DNA from: Spisula solida
Lineage: Eukaryota > Mollusca > Bivalvia > Venerida > Mactridae
Length of the DNA stretch: 64,000 bases
NCBI GenBank assembly: GCA_947247005.1
Contig: OX365948.1
Span: 11,521,455-11,585,454 of the forward strand
Direction of reading: 5' to 3'
The notes under the pieces were generated by a model, which worked only from the letters and a program-made list of their open reading frames with translations, did not search any database and was not told the DNA's origin. The translations under genes and the position numbers were made by a program. Below are positions 34,797 to 47,800 of the stretch, in pieces; the stretch's first letter is position 1; each line of letters begins with the position of its first letter.

Positions 34797-35649
34797 CCGA
34801 CACTACGTAGTCGGTTGATACTGCGTAGTCAGCTGGCAGCGAACGTCACGTGAATTTCCAGCGGGCGTAATTATTGCTTGTATTTATATTTATTTTAAAC
34901 GACCCAAACAAAACAATTATGCACACCTAATCGCTTTTGAAGGAGGTATCAGTAAACAAAATTATGAGCAAAATTCGTGTTGTATTGAGGGAGAAAACAC
35001 GAAAAATGTGTGCGATTTTTTCAAGAAATTGTTTGAAACTTCGACCCCCAAAACAGTATTTTTCAACAAAACAAAACCTCTTTACTTAGTTCATTACAAC
35101 ATGTAATCCATTCCCCGTCTATATGCGGAAATCCATCTTTGCATTCCCCCTTTTCGCGGAGATATTCGAGTATAAACTGGACATGTTGCAATCTTTTTGA
35201 TAACTGTGTAGACAGTGTGCACTTGATAGCAAGTGAAGGATTTCGGACAAAAACTGTGACGTTTTGAATAACAGCATTAAGTTGCATGGCTAAAACTCAT
35301 TATCGGCTTGAACGCAGATGATGTCTAGTTAAATTTAAATATATTGAAAATAAAACAGTTTCACAACATCACATACATGTGTACAATGTCTGTAATCTCA
35401 ATTAGATAATTCCAGTTCCACCTTGCCAAGGCTTCCTGAAAAATCGCACACATTTCCCGTAATTTCTCCCTCAATAAAACACGGTTATGCTAAAAATTTG
35501 ATTTGATTAGATGTGTACACTTTGTTTTGTTACGATCATGCAAAATGAATACAAATACAAGCAATACAATGTACTTACTTTCGCTGGAGGTTCATGCGAC
35601 ATTCGCTGCCAGCTGAATTCAAAGTACTAACCGACTGCGTAGTATCGGA
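34797..35649. mobile_element. 853-bp foldback element with ~215-bp inverted arms
   Basis: The arms 34797-35022 and 35436-35649 are reverse complements, sharing TACG[T/C]AGTCGGTT, CAGCTGGCAGCGAA and TATTGAGGGAGAAA. A minus-strand 74-codon frame (35063-35287) fills most of the loop. Confidence 0.7.
35063..35287 (-). CDS. Small frame inside the foldback element, unrecognised
   Basis: 74 codons from an ATG with an ordinary amino-acid mix, including a Tyr-Leu-Arg-Glu-Lys-Gly-Glu-Cys stretch and His-Ile-Asp-Gly-Glu-Trp. I do not recognise it. It could be a captured exon or a chance frame in the element's loop. Confidence 0.2.
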   Translation of the reverse strand: MQLNAVIQNVTVFVRNPSLAIKCTLSTQLSKRLQHVQFILEYLREKGECKDGFPHIDGEWITCCNELSKEVLFC

Positions 35650-36339
35650 TGCAAAAATCGCATCTTCTTGGACCGAATCAGATCACGATACTGCCCAATG
35701 ATCACGTTTAAACTGCGGACCTTTGCGGCTCCCTACGGGCCTATGTGCCTATATATAGGTATGTTAAATAACATTAAATGCCGTTTAACATTCGTTAAAC
35801 ATGTTTAATCATCGAAATAATTATGTTATTTTAATGAATAAGGAATTTGTTAACCATTAATATATAAGATGTAAGTAGTTAAACAGAAATCGTTCCAGTG
35901 ATTATAATGTGTTGTTAATTGCTGCCATTTGCACATGTTTTGACGTGGTGGAGTGATAGTTTGTTATCCTCGTCAGCAGGTGTGCCTGGATCGAGGGCAT
36001 CCACTTACACAGTCATTGGTCTGCGATTTAAGTTTTGTGAGGGATGGTACGTGAACGTTTTGGTGTTTCAGAGATACGGAGCTGGCAACTGGCGTCACAT
36101 ATCTAAAATGTAGTTTATAAATTATGTAATAATCTCATACACGTTCGTACGGAACAAATAATAAATTTTAGATCTAAAAGTCAGGAAAACAAATAATCTG
36201 AAGTGTCGGCGCTGCATACATGTACATGTTCTAGCAATTGCTATGTAATACATCAGATATTAAATAGATCGCTTAAATTGTAGAATAATGATATGCAGAT
36301 TAATCTACCCACGATGCTTTATGATACTGCAAAATCACA

Positions 36340-36516
36340 TAGTTTTAAGGGTATTAAATTTCGTGGATTTTGATGAAAATGCATTTTCGTGGGGTCGTAC
36401 ATTCTTGGATTACAAAACATGTCAGGGTAAACCCATGTTCTGTATTTCAGAGGTCGATAAACGACGAAATCAATGAAAATTCAGCTCCCGCGAACTGTAA
36501 TGATTTTACAGTAGTT
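36340..36516. mobile_element. MITE-like repeat of a 'TTTCGTGGATTT' family
   Basis: It contains AAATTTCGTGGATTTTGATG, GCATTTTCGTGGGGTCG, AATTCAGCTCCCGCGAA and a terminal GATTTTACAGTAG. These words recall MITEs common in mollusc genomes. Identification rests on general familiarity, and the TIRs are weak. Confidence 0.4.
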
Positions 36517-38527
36517 AACTCAATAGAGGTATCAACATATAATATACATGATTAACGTTTTATATGCTATGTTTAATATCATAGCAATACTTAAACGAAT
36601 GTCTGCGAAGAAATATGAAATATCAATCCTAATTTGGACATTTTTCTTTACTCTTTACAGTCCATGTGTTACTTACCCAGATATAGCCCACTTTGTATAG
36701 ACTCAAGACAATAACGTTGAACGAGGCGCACATACAGTTCATGTACTACTTTCACAAACAAGGGCCTCAACACGCATGTGCATTGAACATACACATTGAA
36801 TCAATACATTTGTATATTTGATTTGAAAGTAGGTAATAAATAACTATACAATTCTATGTCTGCATTATATGAGCCAGGATGGACAAGAGCAAAGACGTAT
36901 GCCCGTCCCATGTACTGATTGTACAAATATCACATTTTCCTCCACATGTGGTGAAGTTGTTAGTTCCTTTTGGAGGGGAAAGTTATTACAGGTAAGAATA
37001 CAGTTCAGGAAAACTGGTTAGGCGAATGACATGCAACTAAAATATTTTGAGAAACGGCTTTAATACCAAACTAAATACTGTTTGAGCAGGCATAAGGAAA
37101 CTTGGAGACGGACGTAAGAAAGTGAACGGATAAAGCTCGTACTAAATACATGAACAACAGCAATAAGAACAGAGCAGAACAGAGACAGACAAACATAATG
37201 TTGGAATGTCGTTCCTAGCCCTATTATCCAAAGGGAGAGAAGTCAGTAAGTCCAATACATCCTGAATGGTGTGATTGTCTCCCTTAACGATAACATAATG
37301 GTGAAATAGTTGAGTTTTTGGAGAGGAATTAATATATTAAGCATTGTTTAAAGTTGTTTTCGGATCCATAGATTATTCCATGTCTGTATTATTGTATGTA
37401 TGTTGTATGACTATTTTGGTAGCAATATTACAGAGTCATCGCCAATACATCAAGAAATAAGATATTAGCCTACATATATATCCAAATATAAAGTATTTAA
37501 AACAATGTGTCATCAATCACATTAGACCATGTGCGCTGACTGTCCAGTAAAAATAAAGTATTTACGAACAGTTAACAATACAACTAACGATGTTGTGCCA
37601 AACACGCGAGGAAATCATCCTACGAAATAGCATAGCATAAAACCATGAGAAATGTTGGGCCATTTTCATTCTTACGAACGTTACTATTGCCTTCGACAAT
37701 TCGTAGCTTTCAGCTTCATTCTTACGAATAATTAGCGTCTTCGTTCGTACAAAACTATAGATAAAACACTTATAAAAACGTTCGTACGAAGTTCGTACGC
37801 AATTCTTACGATAAGAACGTTCGTTAGTACGTTGATAAAACATGTCCATTAAACATTGTACGGCCACTGGAGCGAATAAGCACTCTCGGTAATTGTTGAA
37901 TATATTGATTATAATTATATTGGACCTCTAAATGTGTCAATAACCCTTGCATTGGCGACCTATAAATATTGTAAATGGAATTAACATTGGCTAATACAAA
38001 TTGAATTAACCGAGCACCCATGATTAATATGAATGCGAATTAGTTTTATGTGTGATACATGTATTGGTGTGTATTTGTCTATAATGTCATTGTTACGCTG
38101 TATGGCCGTACCGGGACATTAATCTAAAAGATCAATATTGATTAGATAAGGTTATTGATTATACGTGTACGTGTATATGTACGTACGTATGATGTGTCGT
38201 GTGTAACATGGATATACTTTTGTGAGTGTATACAGTTCATGTTTGTGTTTAACCCATATGTACTGCATCATTAGTAAATGGGATTTACCGGTATAGTGTT
38301 GAGAAGGTATTAAATTGAAAAGTTCAATTAGGTATAAATAATACTCGTGTGAACAAGGAATACTTTTGGATAACAAGCAGTGGTATGAAGGAAATGTTGA
38401 TGCGTGTTTGTTGAAAATAAGGTATAACGTAATATATGTTTGTGGGAGAATTTAAACATCTAAACTGAATCAACTGGACATGGTACCAGCTTGGATTATT
38501 GAGTGATCTATTAGATATACAACAAGA

Positions 38528-38810
38528 ATGGGTTCCGGCGCCTCTAAACAGGACACCGGTACTAAGACAGTAGATCCAGACCAACAACTTCCTGGACATG
38601 CACACCCACCTAAAGCACCCGCGAGAACTCAGTCATCTAGGACGTCGACTCAGACCGACAATGACAATGCTAATAGAAATAATACAGCGATTAGAGACTC
38701 CCATAGTGATATTAAACATACATCGAATGGTACGAACGGAAATGAGCATCGTCCGACATCCAGGGAAGCAAAAAGACCCAACACTTCTAGCAACGTACGA
38801 AAAAGGTGGG
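38528..38810 (+). CDS. NWD1-like exon 1: myristoylation signal and disordered N-terminus
   Basis: The exon starts at an ATG in strong Kozak context (AAGAATGG) and ends in phase 1 at GTATAT (38811). An earlier GT at 38806 would break frame with exon 2. It encodes MGSGASKQ followed by about 85 polar residues rich in Ser, Thr, Asn, Arg and Pro. No fold is expected. Confidence 0.78.
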
Positions 38811-41800
38811 GTATATAATATCATACATAAAGTACGGTGTTACTGGCGTTTTATAAAACCACAAACCCGTTTAATACACATTTATAACATGTTAATCGAC
38901 ACAGTTTATCGTACATGCTACCAAAGAATACTATTTAAACATGATATTTGAGCGGTATAAAGCTAATACACGCAGGTATAAAATATTCTATAATAACTTT
39001 ACAATGTAGTACGTATTACATGTATAGAACTTGTTGAGAAAAGTTTATAAAAACAAACTAAAGGTAATTAAGTATAATGCGTTACATTCCTATTCAACAG
39101 TTCAATACATGTCTCATGTTTCGGGTAATTAAAGTTGCTGGTTACATGCGTGTTTATGTATACATACATGTATTATAGTAATATTGATTTTGTCTTCAAT
39201 AAACATAATCATTCATACGTCACATGACTATTTCAAAACTGCAAATATATTGAAACAATAAGTAAATATCAATTAAGTACGTATGTTTTTATACTTTAAA
39301 CTACATGTATATACAACATATATTGAAGTAAAAGGTCACGAGGACGATTTTAACGAGTAAAGAAGTTGAACATATTGTCAAGTAACCGTTATTTCACGTC
39401 TCTGAGGTCAATATTTGCATAATATTTGTACTCCCCTGTTTAAACTATAAAAGAAAGATAAGTTATGGCCATTGTCCGCATAGTTGCCAGTTAAATGGTC
39501 ACATAAACAATTTAGATATTTTTTAAACAATTTACCATTCTGCACTGGTCAGCGCGTATGGCACCATTGATTGTCCATATGAATAGATAATTGACCTTCT
39601 GCAGACGCATCGTAGCCACGCCCCCCCCCCCCCCCCCCATAGTTACGGGTTTCCGTTGTAACTACGCTAGACAAGCTTTCATCAAATTGGCGTCTAATAC
39701 GCAGATGTCGTGTGATGCCCTTGATACAATTTCGTTAAATATTTCGCTTTAAGTCAATGTTTTGAAAATATTGTAAAACATTATTATGTGCCTACTTAAA
39801 ACTTGCAAATTGACGGTTTTTAATCGAAGAACTTTATTAAGCAGTTCCTAAATCAAATTAGCAGACACTAACACGCGTAATTTTGTCGCTCAATCAGAAT
39901 GTTTCATTTTATTTAAATCGCTATTTATGTACAGTTTTGCGCAAATCGGGAATATTTAATGACCTGTCTTGAAAGAAACACCCTTTATTGTAACAAATAA
40001 TGTATTCAATGGGTTTAGCATCAGACGGGGTTGACTGCAAATTGACCGATTTTGATTGACAGGTGGCGTTAGCCAATAGCATTGCAGCATTTCGGCAACA
40101 ATTTATCGCCGCCATCTTGTAGGACAATCTGGGCATTAGACAAGCTAAAATCAATGTAAATATCGCAATATTCAATTAAGCCTTATTTCATTAATAATGA
40201 ACACATTTTCAAAATATTGGTATGTTTAGACACAATAGAACTTCAACTTTAATTTGAAAGCAATGCCATGAAAGTGAATTAATTTATTAAATTCATAGGG
40301 CTTCGGGAGTAGTAGCTACATAATTATGTACATTATGTCTCAAATATAGTCCGATTTAAAAGTAATATCAATGATATTTACATCAACATAATTCGAAATA
40401 ATTACATGTTGAGAAACTGGAAAGCTTCGTCTTTAATTTGATATGACGGTTTAAAAAATATGTACTTTAAACCATAGAATCGTAAAATTATTTTATTGTT
40501 TGTTATTGAATAAGGACACATAACTCCCAAATAAGAATGTGTGTATGTCCCAATCAAAGATGATTGTGAAGTGTTTTAATAATATTGAACATTATGTTGT
40601 TTTGGTCTATGTAATAGTTAATGCGCTTTTCAGTTGATATCCTTGTGGTGCTAAATGCATTCAATCTCCAAAGCTTATAAAAATATATATTTAAATGTAT
40701 GTGCTGTATAGTCCGGACAGACAGCTATTGTAAATCATGATAAATACATGTATAAGTTTATTTCAAAGAATCTACACGTAACCGTCAGAGAGCTGTCAGA
40801 TATATACACATTACTACAAAACATATATAGCAATAATGTGTATAACTAACTGACCCCCTGTCCTGGCGAAAACCACAATGAAAGTAACTTTTTTTATATG
40901 CCGAGCATAGCCTTTATTTGCCAGTCAGCTTTCCGCTGAAATATGGCAGGCATATACTAGTATATGTGTGCCTCCACCTGGTTTTGAACCCGGGTGGGTC
41001 GCCATATTAGACGGCAAGCGCGCTAACGATTGAGCAACGGAGGCCACATAAATCGTTGCCGAAATGCTGCAATGCGATTGGCTAACGCCACCTGTCAATC
41101 AAAACGGGCAAAAAGATCAATTTGCAGTCAATCCCGTCTGATGCTAATCCCGAATCTAGAGCATACTTATGTTTTGTTAACTATATGATTGCATTGCTTA
41201 AACATGTACGTATATGCCAGTAAGAAGTTCGGTAAAAAGGTTATATAGAGTCTAATTTCTTGGACTAATTTTAAGCAGCAAGATGAGTGATATATTTAAA
41301 AGTGATTGCTTATAGCAGATATCTGTTTAATACGAACGTGTTTGATATAAAACGGTTGATTGGCAGTGTTGCTAATGGCAGGTGGTTGTCTAATGAAGTT
41401 AAACTCTAGCACATGTTTGTCTGTACTGTCCTCGGACTGGGATATCGTCACACCGAGAAGCTACAGAACTACTGCTGGTTGGTGTAACTCGAGAGTTGTC
41501 CCGATGTGAAGTTTGCCACGACACTTGTCATAATGTGACGTATATAAATTCCTTAAAAACAGTCAATTCTCAATCGGAATAACAAATGATACAACCCGAT
41601 GAAGTCCGTCAATATGTAATAAGTCGGATATTGGTACGGATAAAGATCATATATAAACGAAACAATCACTCATGGTAGTTATCGACACTTCATAGTCTGT
41701 ATGAATCATATATAGCCTAATCGGCTCAGTCGCGATATAGCAAATTGGCTCGTCAACCGACTGAACCGAGTCACCAGGCCCTGTGCTAACAGATAATTAG

Positions 41801-44800
41801 TTTTCAGGATCAGGTCCAAGCTCAATTTCATTTTATTTCATACACAGAAAACTTATAACTAGAAATATAATTTCTCTTACGCGCAGGAAACAATGGCAAA
41901 GACAAATACGTAAATGAGTTTTAATACATACGTAGGTACATAATTATATCGTATGCTTAATACATTGAAGCTGGGTTTTCGAGCTTGATCCTAAATTATT
42001 GAATTCAGTTTCAGTCTTGAGTACAATATAGCTCTTCTTAAAGAAAACTAATGTTCGTAATCCGTTATCTAGAGGATATTTAGGTATTGTGTAAATGCTA
42101 AGGAAAATAGATTTCATAACTTTACAAATACATTTGTACCTTAAAGAAATAGCGCCTGATCCTGAAAACTGATTATATGCGAACACGCGGCCAGAGTAGG
42201 AATACTGAATTGCTCAGGTTATGCCCTAGTCCAAGAAAGTATACTCTATGCGCTGTTTTTTAAACGGACTTCTCATTGACATCTGAAGACGATGTTGGGT
42301 CTTGTTCACAGGACTAGTTATGTCTTTCGATGACATTGTTACGGTCATATCTTTTACATGTGGAGAAGTAGCCAGTTGTTTTTAGACAGCTTGTTAATAC
42401 TAAGTGGCTAGGGTCCTACCAATTTGTCCGTCTACTTCATAAATGTTTCAAGGTTACATCTATTGCAACACAAATGTAAAATGTAATACGTTTAAACATC
42501 AAATGAAATATTCCAGATGTTATGATAATGTTGCATGAAATTATATGGACGATATAAAAACCTCTCTAATAATAATACTTTTGGAACCAATACTGGTCTT
42601 ATTATAGAATAAGTCCTAACATTGATGTGGATTCAAAAGCAACACTCAGAGGCAAATGACAAACGTTTTGGATCTTAATTTATAGTGGTTTTAATTATTG
42701 AGATGGGTCTCAAGTGGGGTTCAAATCATTCAGATTTTGACAGCTGGGACTTGGCCTTTCGACCTTTTAACAGCTGAAACTTGAATTTTCAGAGGTTAGA
42801 TTCATTTTCTCATTCAGTTGCGTGTTGTAAATTCACGATGCCGCGTAATTGTGATATGTGTTGTTTTTATGTTTTATGTGTTAGGCTGTTCAAGTTAAGT
42901 GTTGTCTACCCTGTCCGATTTAAGTATTTTTTTTGTATATAATATATTATGTGTTTGTATATTTATGTATTATAATGAATATTGTAGTGTACATATGTCG
43001 AGACATGGTACAAAGGCGATTGTCAGGAAAATGGAGATGGGTATGGAAAATGATGAAGACGTCGACAGTGAGTTGGTCATAGTATACAATAATACATAAT
43101 CTCTACTGTATGCCTTCATATAGTCAGTGCATATTGAGCTGACATTTCAATGGACCGGTACTGCCTCAAAGTGTGCCTCTTTAGCTCAGTGGTTAGCGTG
43201 TCTGTCGTCTAATCTGGCGACATCGGTTCAAATCCGGGTGGAGGCACTCATATGTACTTCTCATGCCGCAAAACGCGCAACCTTCGCGCATGCGCACTTC
43301 GTTAAACTTGTAAAATTAATAGAACTTGTGTTTTTCATGAGACAACGGCCATGCTTCAGCAGAACGCTGACTGTCAAATAAAGGTTATGCTTGGCATTAT
43401 GTTTTTACAAAATGTCATTCCTCGGAATAACCTTAACCCTCTTTATTCTAACTAGATATAAGCATTTATCACAATCACTACCACTGACACTTAAATCCTG
43501 GATCACACTTCCCTGGATTGTCTTGTGGATGAAATTGAATATCACCCGTAACGCATCCGTACTAAGTAAATCCCCTGGCGTACCCTTTCAAAAATAGGGG
43601 TCATTCGCTGCAAGGATGTAATGATTGACCATGCTCCAAAGTTTGCCGAGAATAAAATATCTGTAACAAATACACTCGGCAAAACTTACAAGTTTTGCCG
43701 AGTGTATGAAGAGATTGCAACAGTTCGACAGACAATCAAAGTGATTAAACCATATAGCCTAATACAACATACCATGGTTTTATTCCGGTGTTCTAAAACT
43801 GTTTAGTAAGGTACTAAGAGCTTTTATAGTGCCGATCCTAACATACATACCAACTGACCGTTTTAAATTCACAAAAACAGTTTGTCCTTCCACACCCGAG
43901 GATATGCATCCGAAACCCTTAACAAAAATTATCAATATAGCACACATCGGTATAGCAAACGAGTTACATAAGTGTATGTATTACTTGAGATACATTTATT
44001 TCATTACACGAAGTGAAATGATTTCAATTGACAAAATTTCAAGTATCCAATTTCGCGTTCGGTTGGTAAACGCCACCATTCTACCCAATCTTATCGTAGA
44101 TCAATAGCTGTCGCAATTACTGAATCAACGAACCACACTTCAGATCGAGAACGTATGCACACTGTGTAATCATGTTTTCAGAGTATGCTTGTACGTATAG
44201 TTCCAATCTATTGTTGTAGATATACTTGGTTTGGATCGGGTGAAAACCAAAATGTTTTTGAAACGTGAGAAAACCAAAGTTCGACGAGAAGAACAACGTA
44301 CCAAGCCAATCAGTAAATTTCAAGCGGCTGCATCAAAAGTAAGTGATTTTTATTGGTATTATAGTAGTATGTATTGTACTGGTAATCTTGTTCAAATATC
44401 GACTTTTGAACTTAATCTTTGATCAATTTCATTATAGCAACCGTGTCTTTAAAGCCATGCAGACAATAAAGCAAACCAAAGATTAGATTTTATTACATCT
44501 ATTACAAAATGATTGTGTAATTTAATTTGGAAATAGTAACGTTGTAGTTGACCGAGTCGTTGCAGTCGAACAATGGGCGTCAGTTAAATTCAAACGACAC
44601 GTGGAAAATACAATGCATGAAGCGTGGTTTGAACTGTTTTAACATACAGGTACATTGGTGTTCGCTGAACGTGAAGGGCAGTCGACTTTGCAATTACCAT
44701 AATTATAATCATAGATTGGAATATAAAACATAATTATTGACCATCGTTCGAAATTTCAGAAAAAGGTAACAAACCTAGTAGATAAGTTTTGCTTTTATTC

Positions 44801-47800
44801 GGGTTGAACATCGGTCTTCTAAATATTGTGTCAGTATTATACCGCGGTCGATTCGCCTTTCATGTTTTCCTAAACTGCATCATTACCAGAAAACTCTTTC
44901 CCTTCCACAAGGAACCAGCAACTCACCACCAAAGGAGGAAGTCGACATTATTTTCGATTTATTACGGAAGGGCGTGGCATGTAATGACTGAGATCGAACC
45001 CGGATCGCCGCATTACAAATTCGTTGCACTAACCATTGAGATCGAACCGGGATCGCCGCATTACAATTCCATCGCACTAACCATTTGACCACGGCCGCCG
45101 CTATCAAAGTCAATCTCCAAAAGAGCTTGATTACGGCCAAGCTTATGCCTTTAATTCAAAGAGTTTATAAGCTATGTCCCTTCCTGTACATGATACAAGG
45201 TATATAGATCAGGGTGATAATTCTGGGTCACTATATGTGTGGTTAAAATGCATACTTTAATTTAGTATGGGCCATGAAGTATTTCCCCATGTGGACATAG
45301 TCTTGTTTGTTTGAACTGTCATCGGTATGTTTACACTGGCTTCATATTTACTACTCTTTATTCAAAAAAGCCAAACACATTACTGATTGTATTATTATAA
45401 ATTATTTATACACTATTAGCTCGTGAGGGTGGATCACATACGAGTATTGCAAGTATACGGTATCCAAGTAATGAAAGTATTTTTGTTTGCTTCGGAAAGC
45501 ATCCCACATTTTCTCCAGTGATTGTAGAGCCTACATACAATATATATAATTATAATAGTTTTATATGATACTATAATAGTAGCAGCAAAATCGTAGCTTA
45601 TATATAAGTAGAGTAGCTATTTTACCTATGTCTGGTCAATAAAACTGCTTGTTTATGGGGACATTTAAATTTTGAATACTTATACTTTATGAATCGACAT
45701 TGACTTGGAAGTTTTAATCAAATTATAAAGTGATCAAAATATCGATTTTGCAACTATACACTTACATAATTTCATGAATAGGTATTCAGCAATCTGTAGA
45801 TACTAAATCGACGCATGAAAATATCGGTTTACTAAACAAAAAGTGGAGCCCTGTAAAATGTACAATTTATTTGTTCGCACTATACTGAAAGGCATTGTAT
45901 ATTATATATATTGGATTGTTGATCTAGAAATTCGATGCATCCTTTTAAGTCGAGGGGGTTTGTTGATTAAAAGGTGATCAGAATGACAACCGCCTTCTAA
46001 CCATTGTTTGTACTTATCGGTTTTCTATTCAACTTGTCACTGTACCCTTGTTCCATGAGCTCTATATTTTCTCGATGTAAACACAGCACGTAAAACTAAC
46101 AAAAAATTAGGAATGAAGGAATGACTTAATTTTATAGTTATTGTATACGTAAGTACAATAGCATTTAATTGTCCCACCATACAACCCGTTGCGTCGAAGG
46201 CAGCTTTGTTGGCAGAAGGCAGCGGAAAACTTCAGTAGTTTACGTATGTGTTAGTTTTGGTATGGATTATGTTGATTTTAATTGTGGTAAATGCGTAGCC
46301 ATATTATTATACACTCATACGTTAGGTCGTAAAACAGCTGATCTTATTGAATTCCGATAAAGGATTTAAATGCAAGTGTTTGTATTTTGACAGCCGCTTA
46401 TACAATGCGACCTCAATTGATGTATTCATCAACTGTCTGTTGAGAACTCGCCCCAATCTCCCGAAACATCTCAATCTGAGCTAAAACTCATCTCAGTTAT
46501 TGTCATTGTTTTGGGGATAATTTCCACAGAATGCTTGCCTCTAAATTGGCATAACATATCAGTAGTCTTATACTGAGTTTATTACAGTTATATTTCAAAA
46601 GTTTGAGCCTCAGATTTATCACAAATTCAGACTCTAATTTGAGAAAAATCTCGATTGGAGGTGAGATGTCTTCTTGAGATGCTTCGGGAGATCGGGAGCA
46701 GGTTACACTTTACTGTATAAGCGACAATGCTTCAGAGGAGCAATGTATGCGGTACGAGAAGGATACGAACATGTTATAATGTGATTAACCCACGAATCAT
46801 ATCATATATTACAGTTACATGCCGCTGGTGGAAGGAAACATGACGGACCAAGGACGGAACAAGATGAGATTTATATGGGCAATGTTACCATACAATGTCC
46901 ATCAACTGTCAAAATTGTCCGTATATTTACCAGTAGTACTTTCACAGGTAATATTACTAAGTATACAATTATATTACAAAATATATAACTAAAGAGACAG
47001 CATAGTTAGACGTCAAAACCACTTGACTTAATATGCCATGTAAGTCATGCGAAAAAAGTTTGCATTTTCGCCACGTGCTGAACGAGAAGAAGCTTGTTTC
47101 ATCAAAGTGTTGTGTAGACATTGAAGACCATGACACATAGCGATATTCACCACCGAAGAGCGCGTGTGATAAAAAGACAAATACATTTGTGACTTGCCAC
47201 GTAATGTTTATTTAATGAGTACGAGGCTTTGCTCTGATAAATATGAAAATATGACAACCCAAGGCTACAAAGAAGCGGCGGGGGCACCTAGCCACCTTCG
47301 CAAGAGTCAGACATAGAAAGAACTATTCATATCCCCCATAAATTGATATTTCTAGTTTGCCTATATACTCAACCCGCAATAAATGACACACTGTGAACTT
47401 AAAATATCGTGCACATCTCGTTGAATTAAAGACTGGTATCTTCAACGTAACAAAACAGATTCAGAATTTACTATAACGGGAGGTAATTATGAATGATAAC
47501 TACACTAAAGGCACTCATGTAATATCCTCTTTATATCGTGTATTTCAGACACTAAGCATGAGAGGAATAGTTTGATGGAGAACGCCTATCCTCAGATTAA
47601 ATCATTTTGCCAGCAGTTGGGCTATGACTTCCAGGTTGTAGATATGAGATGGGGTATACGTGACGAAGCTAGCGATGATCTCATGACAACAGAAATATGT
47701 CTGAGAGAATTACAGACATGCCAGAGACTCTCCACGGGTCCCAACTTTGTGGTTAGTAGATGCTATCTATAGAGATTTAGAAAAAATGCAATCTGTTTAG

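Larger units (their letters stand above)
31136..38527. other. Intergenic interval
   Basis: I see no gene here. The interval holds tRNA-like sequences (31566-31640, 31740-31800, 32151-32222), a family-F repeat, two large inverted-repeat elements (33368-34759, 34797-35649), a MITE (36340-36516) and a stretch rich in TTCGTACGAA-type words (37670-37830). A TATAAATA at 38333-38340, about 190 bp before the next ATG, is a possible but weak TATA box. Confidence 0.7.
38811..44219 (+). other. First intron of the NWD1-like gene
   Basis: A 5.4-kb intron containing an 18-C run (39621-39638), an inverted-repeat element (40011-41152) with a nested SINE, a family-F repeat (42735-42925), a second SINE (43171-43399) and a perfect hairpin (43671-43706). 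The open frames at 43391-44107 are short and unrecognised. Confidence 0.7.

Noticed and set aside
38806..38810. Alternative donor GTGGGG for NWD1-like exon 1
   Set aside because: It would leave phase 2, which is incompatible with exon 2; the GTATAT donor at 38811 gives the right phase.
43173..43247. Functional tRNA gene
   Set aside because: The acceptor stem is perfect, but the anticodon and T arms are mismatched and the sequence continues into a SINE body shared with two other loci.
43391..44107. Run of three adjacent open frames suggesting a transposase
   Set aside because: The frames differ, the peptides lack DDE/DDD or other transposase signatures, and one frame crosses a hairpin.
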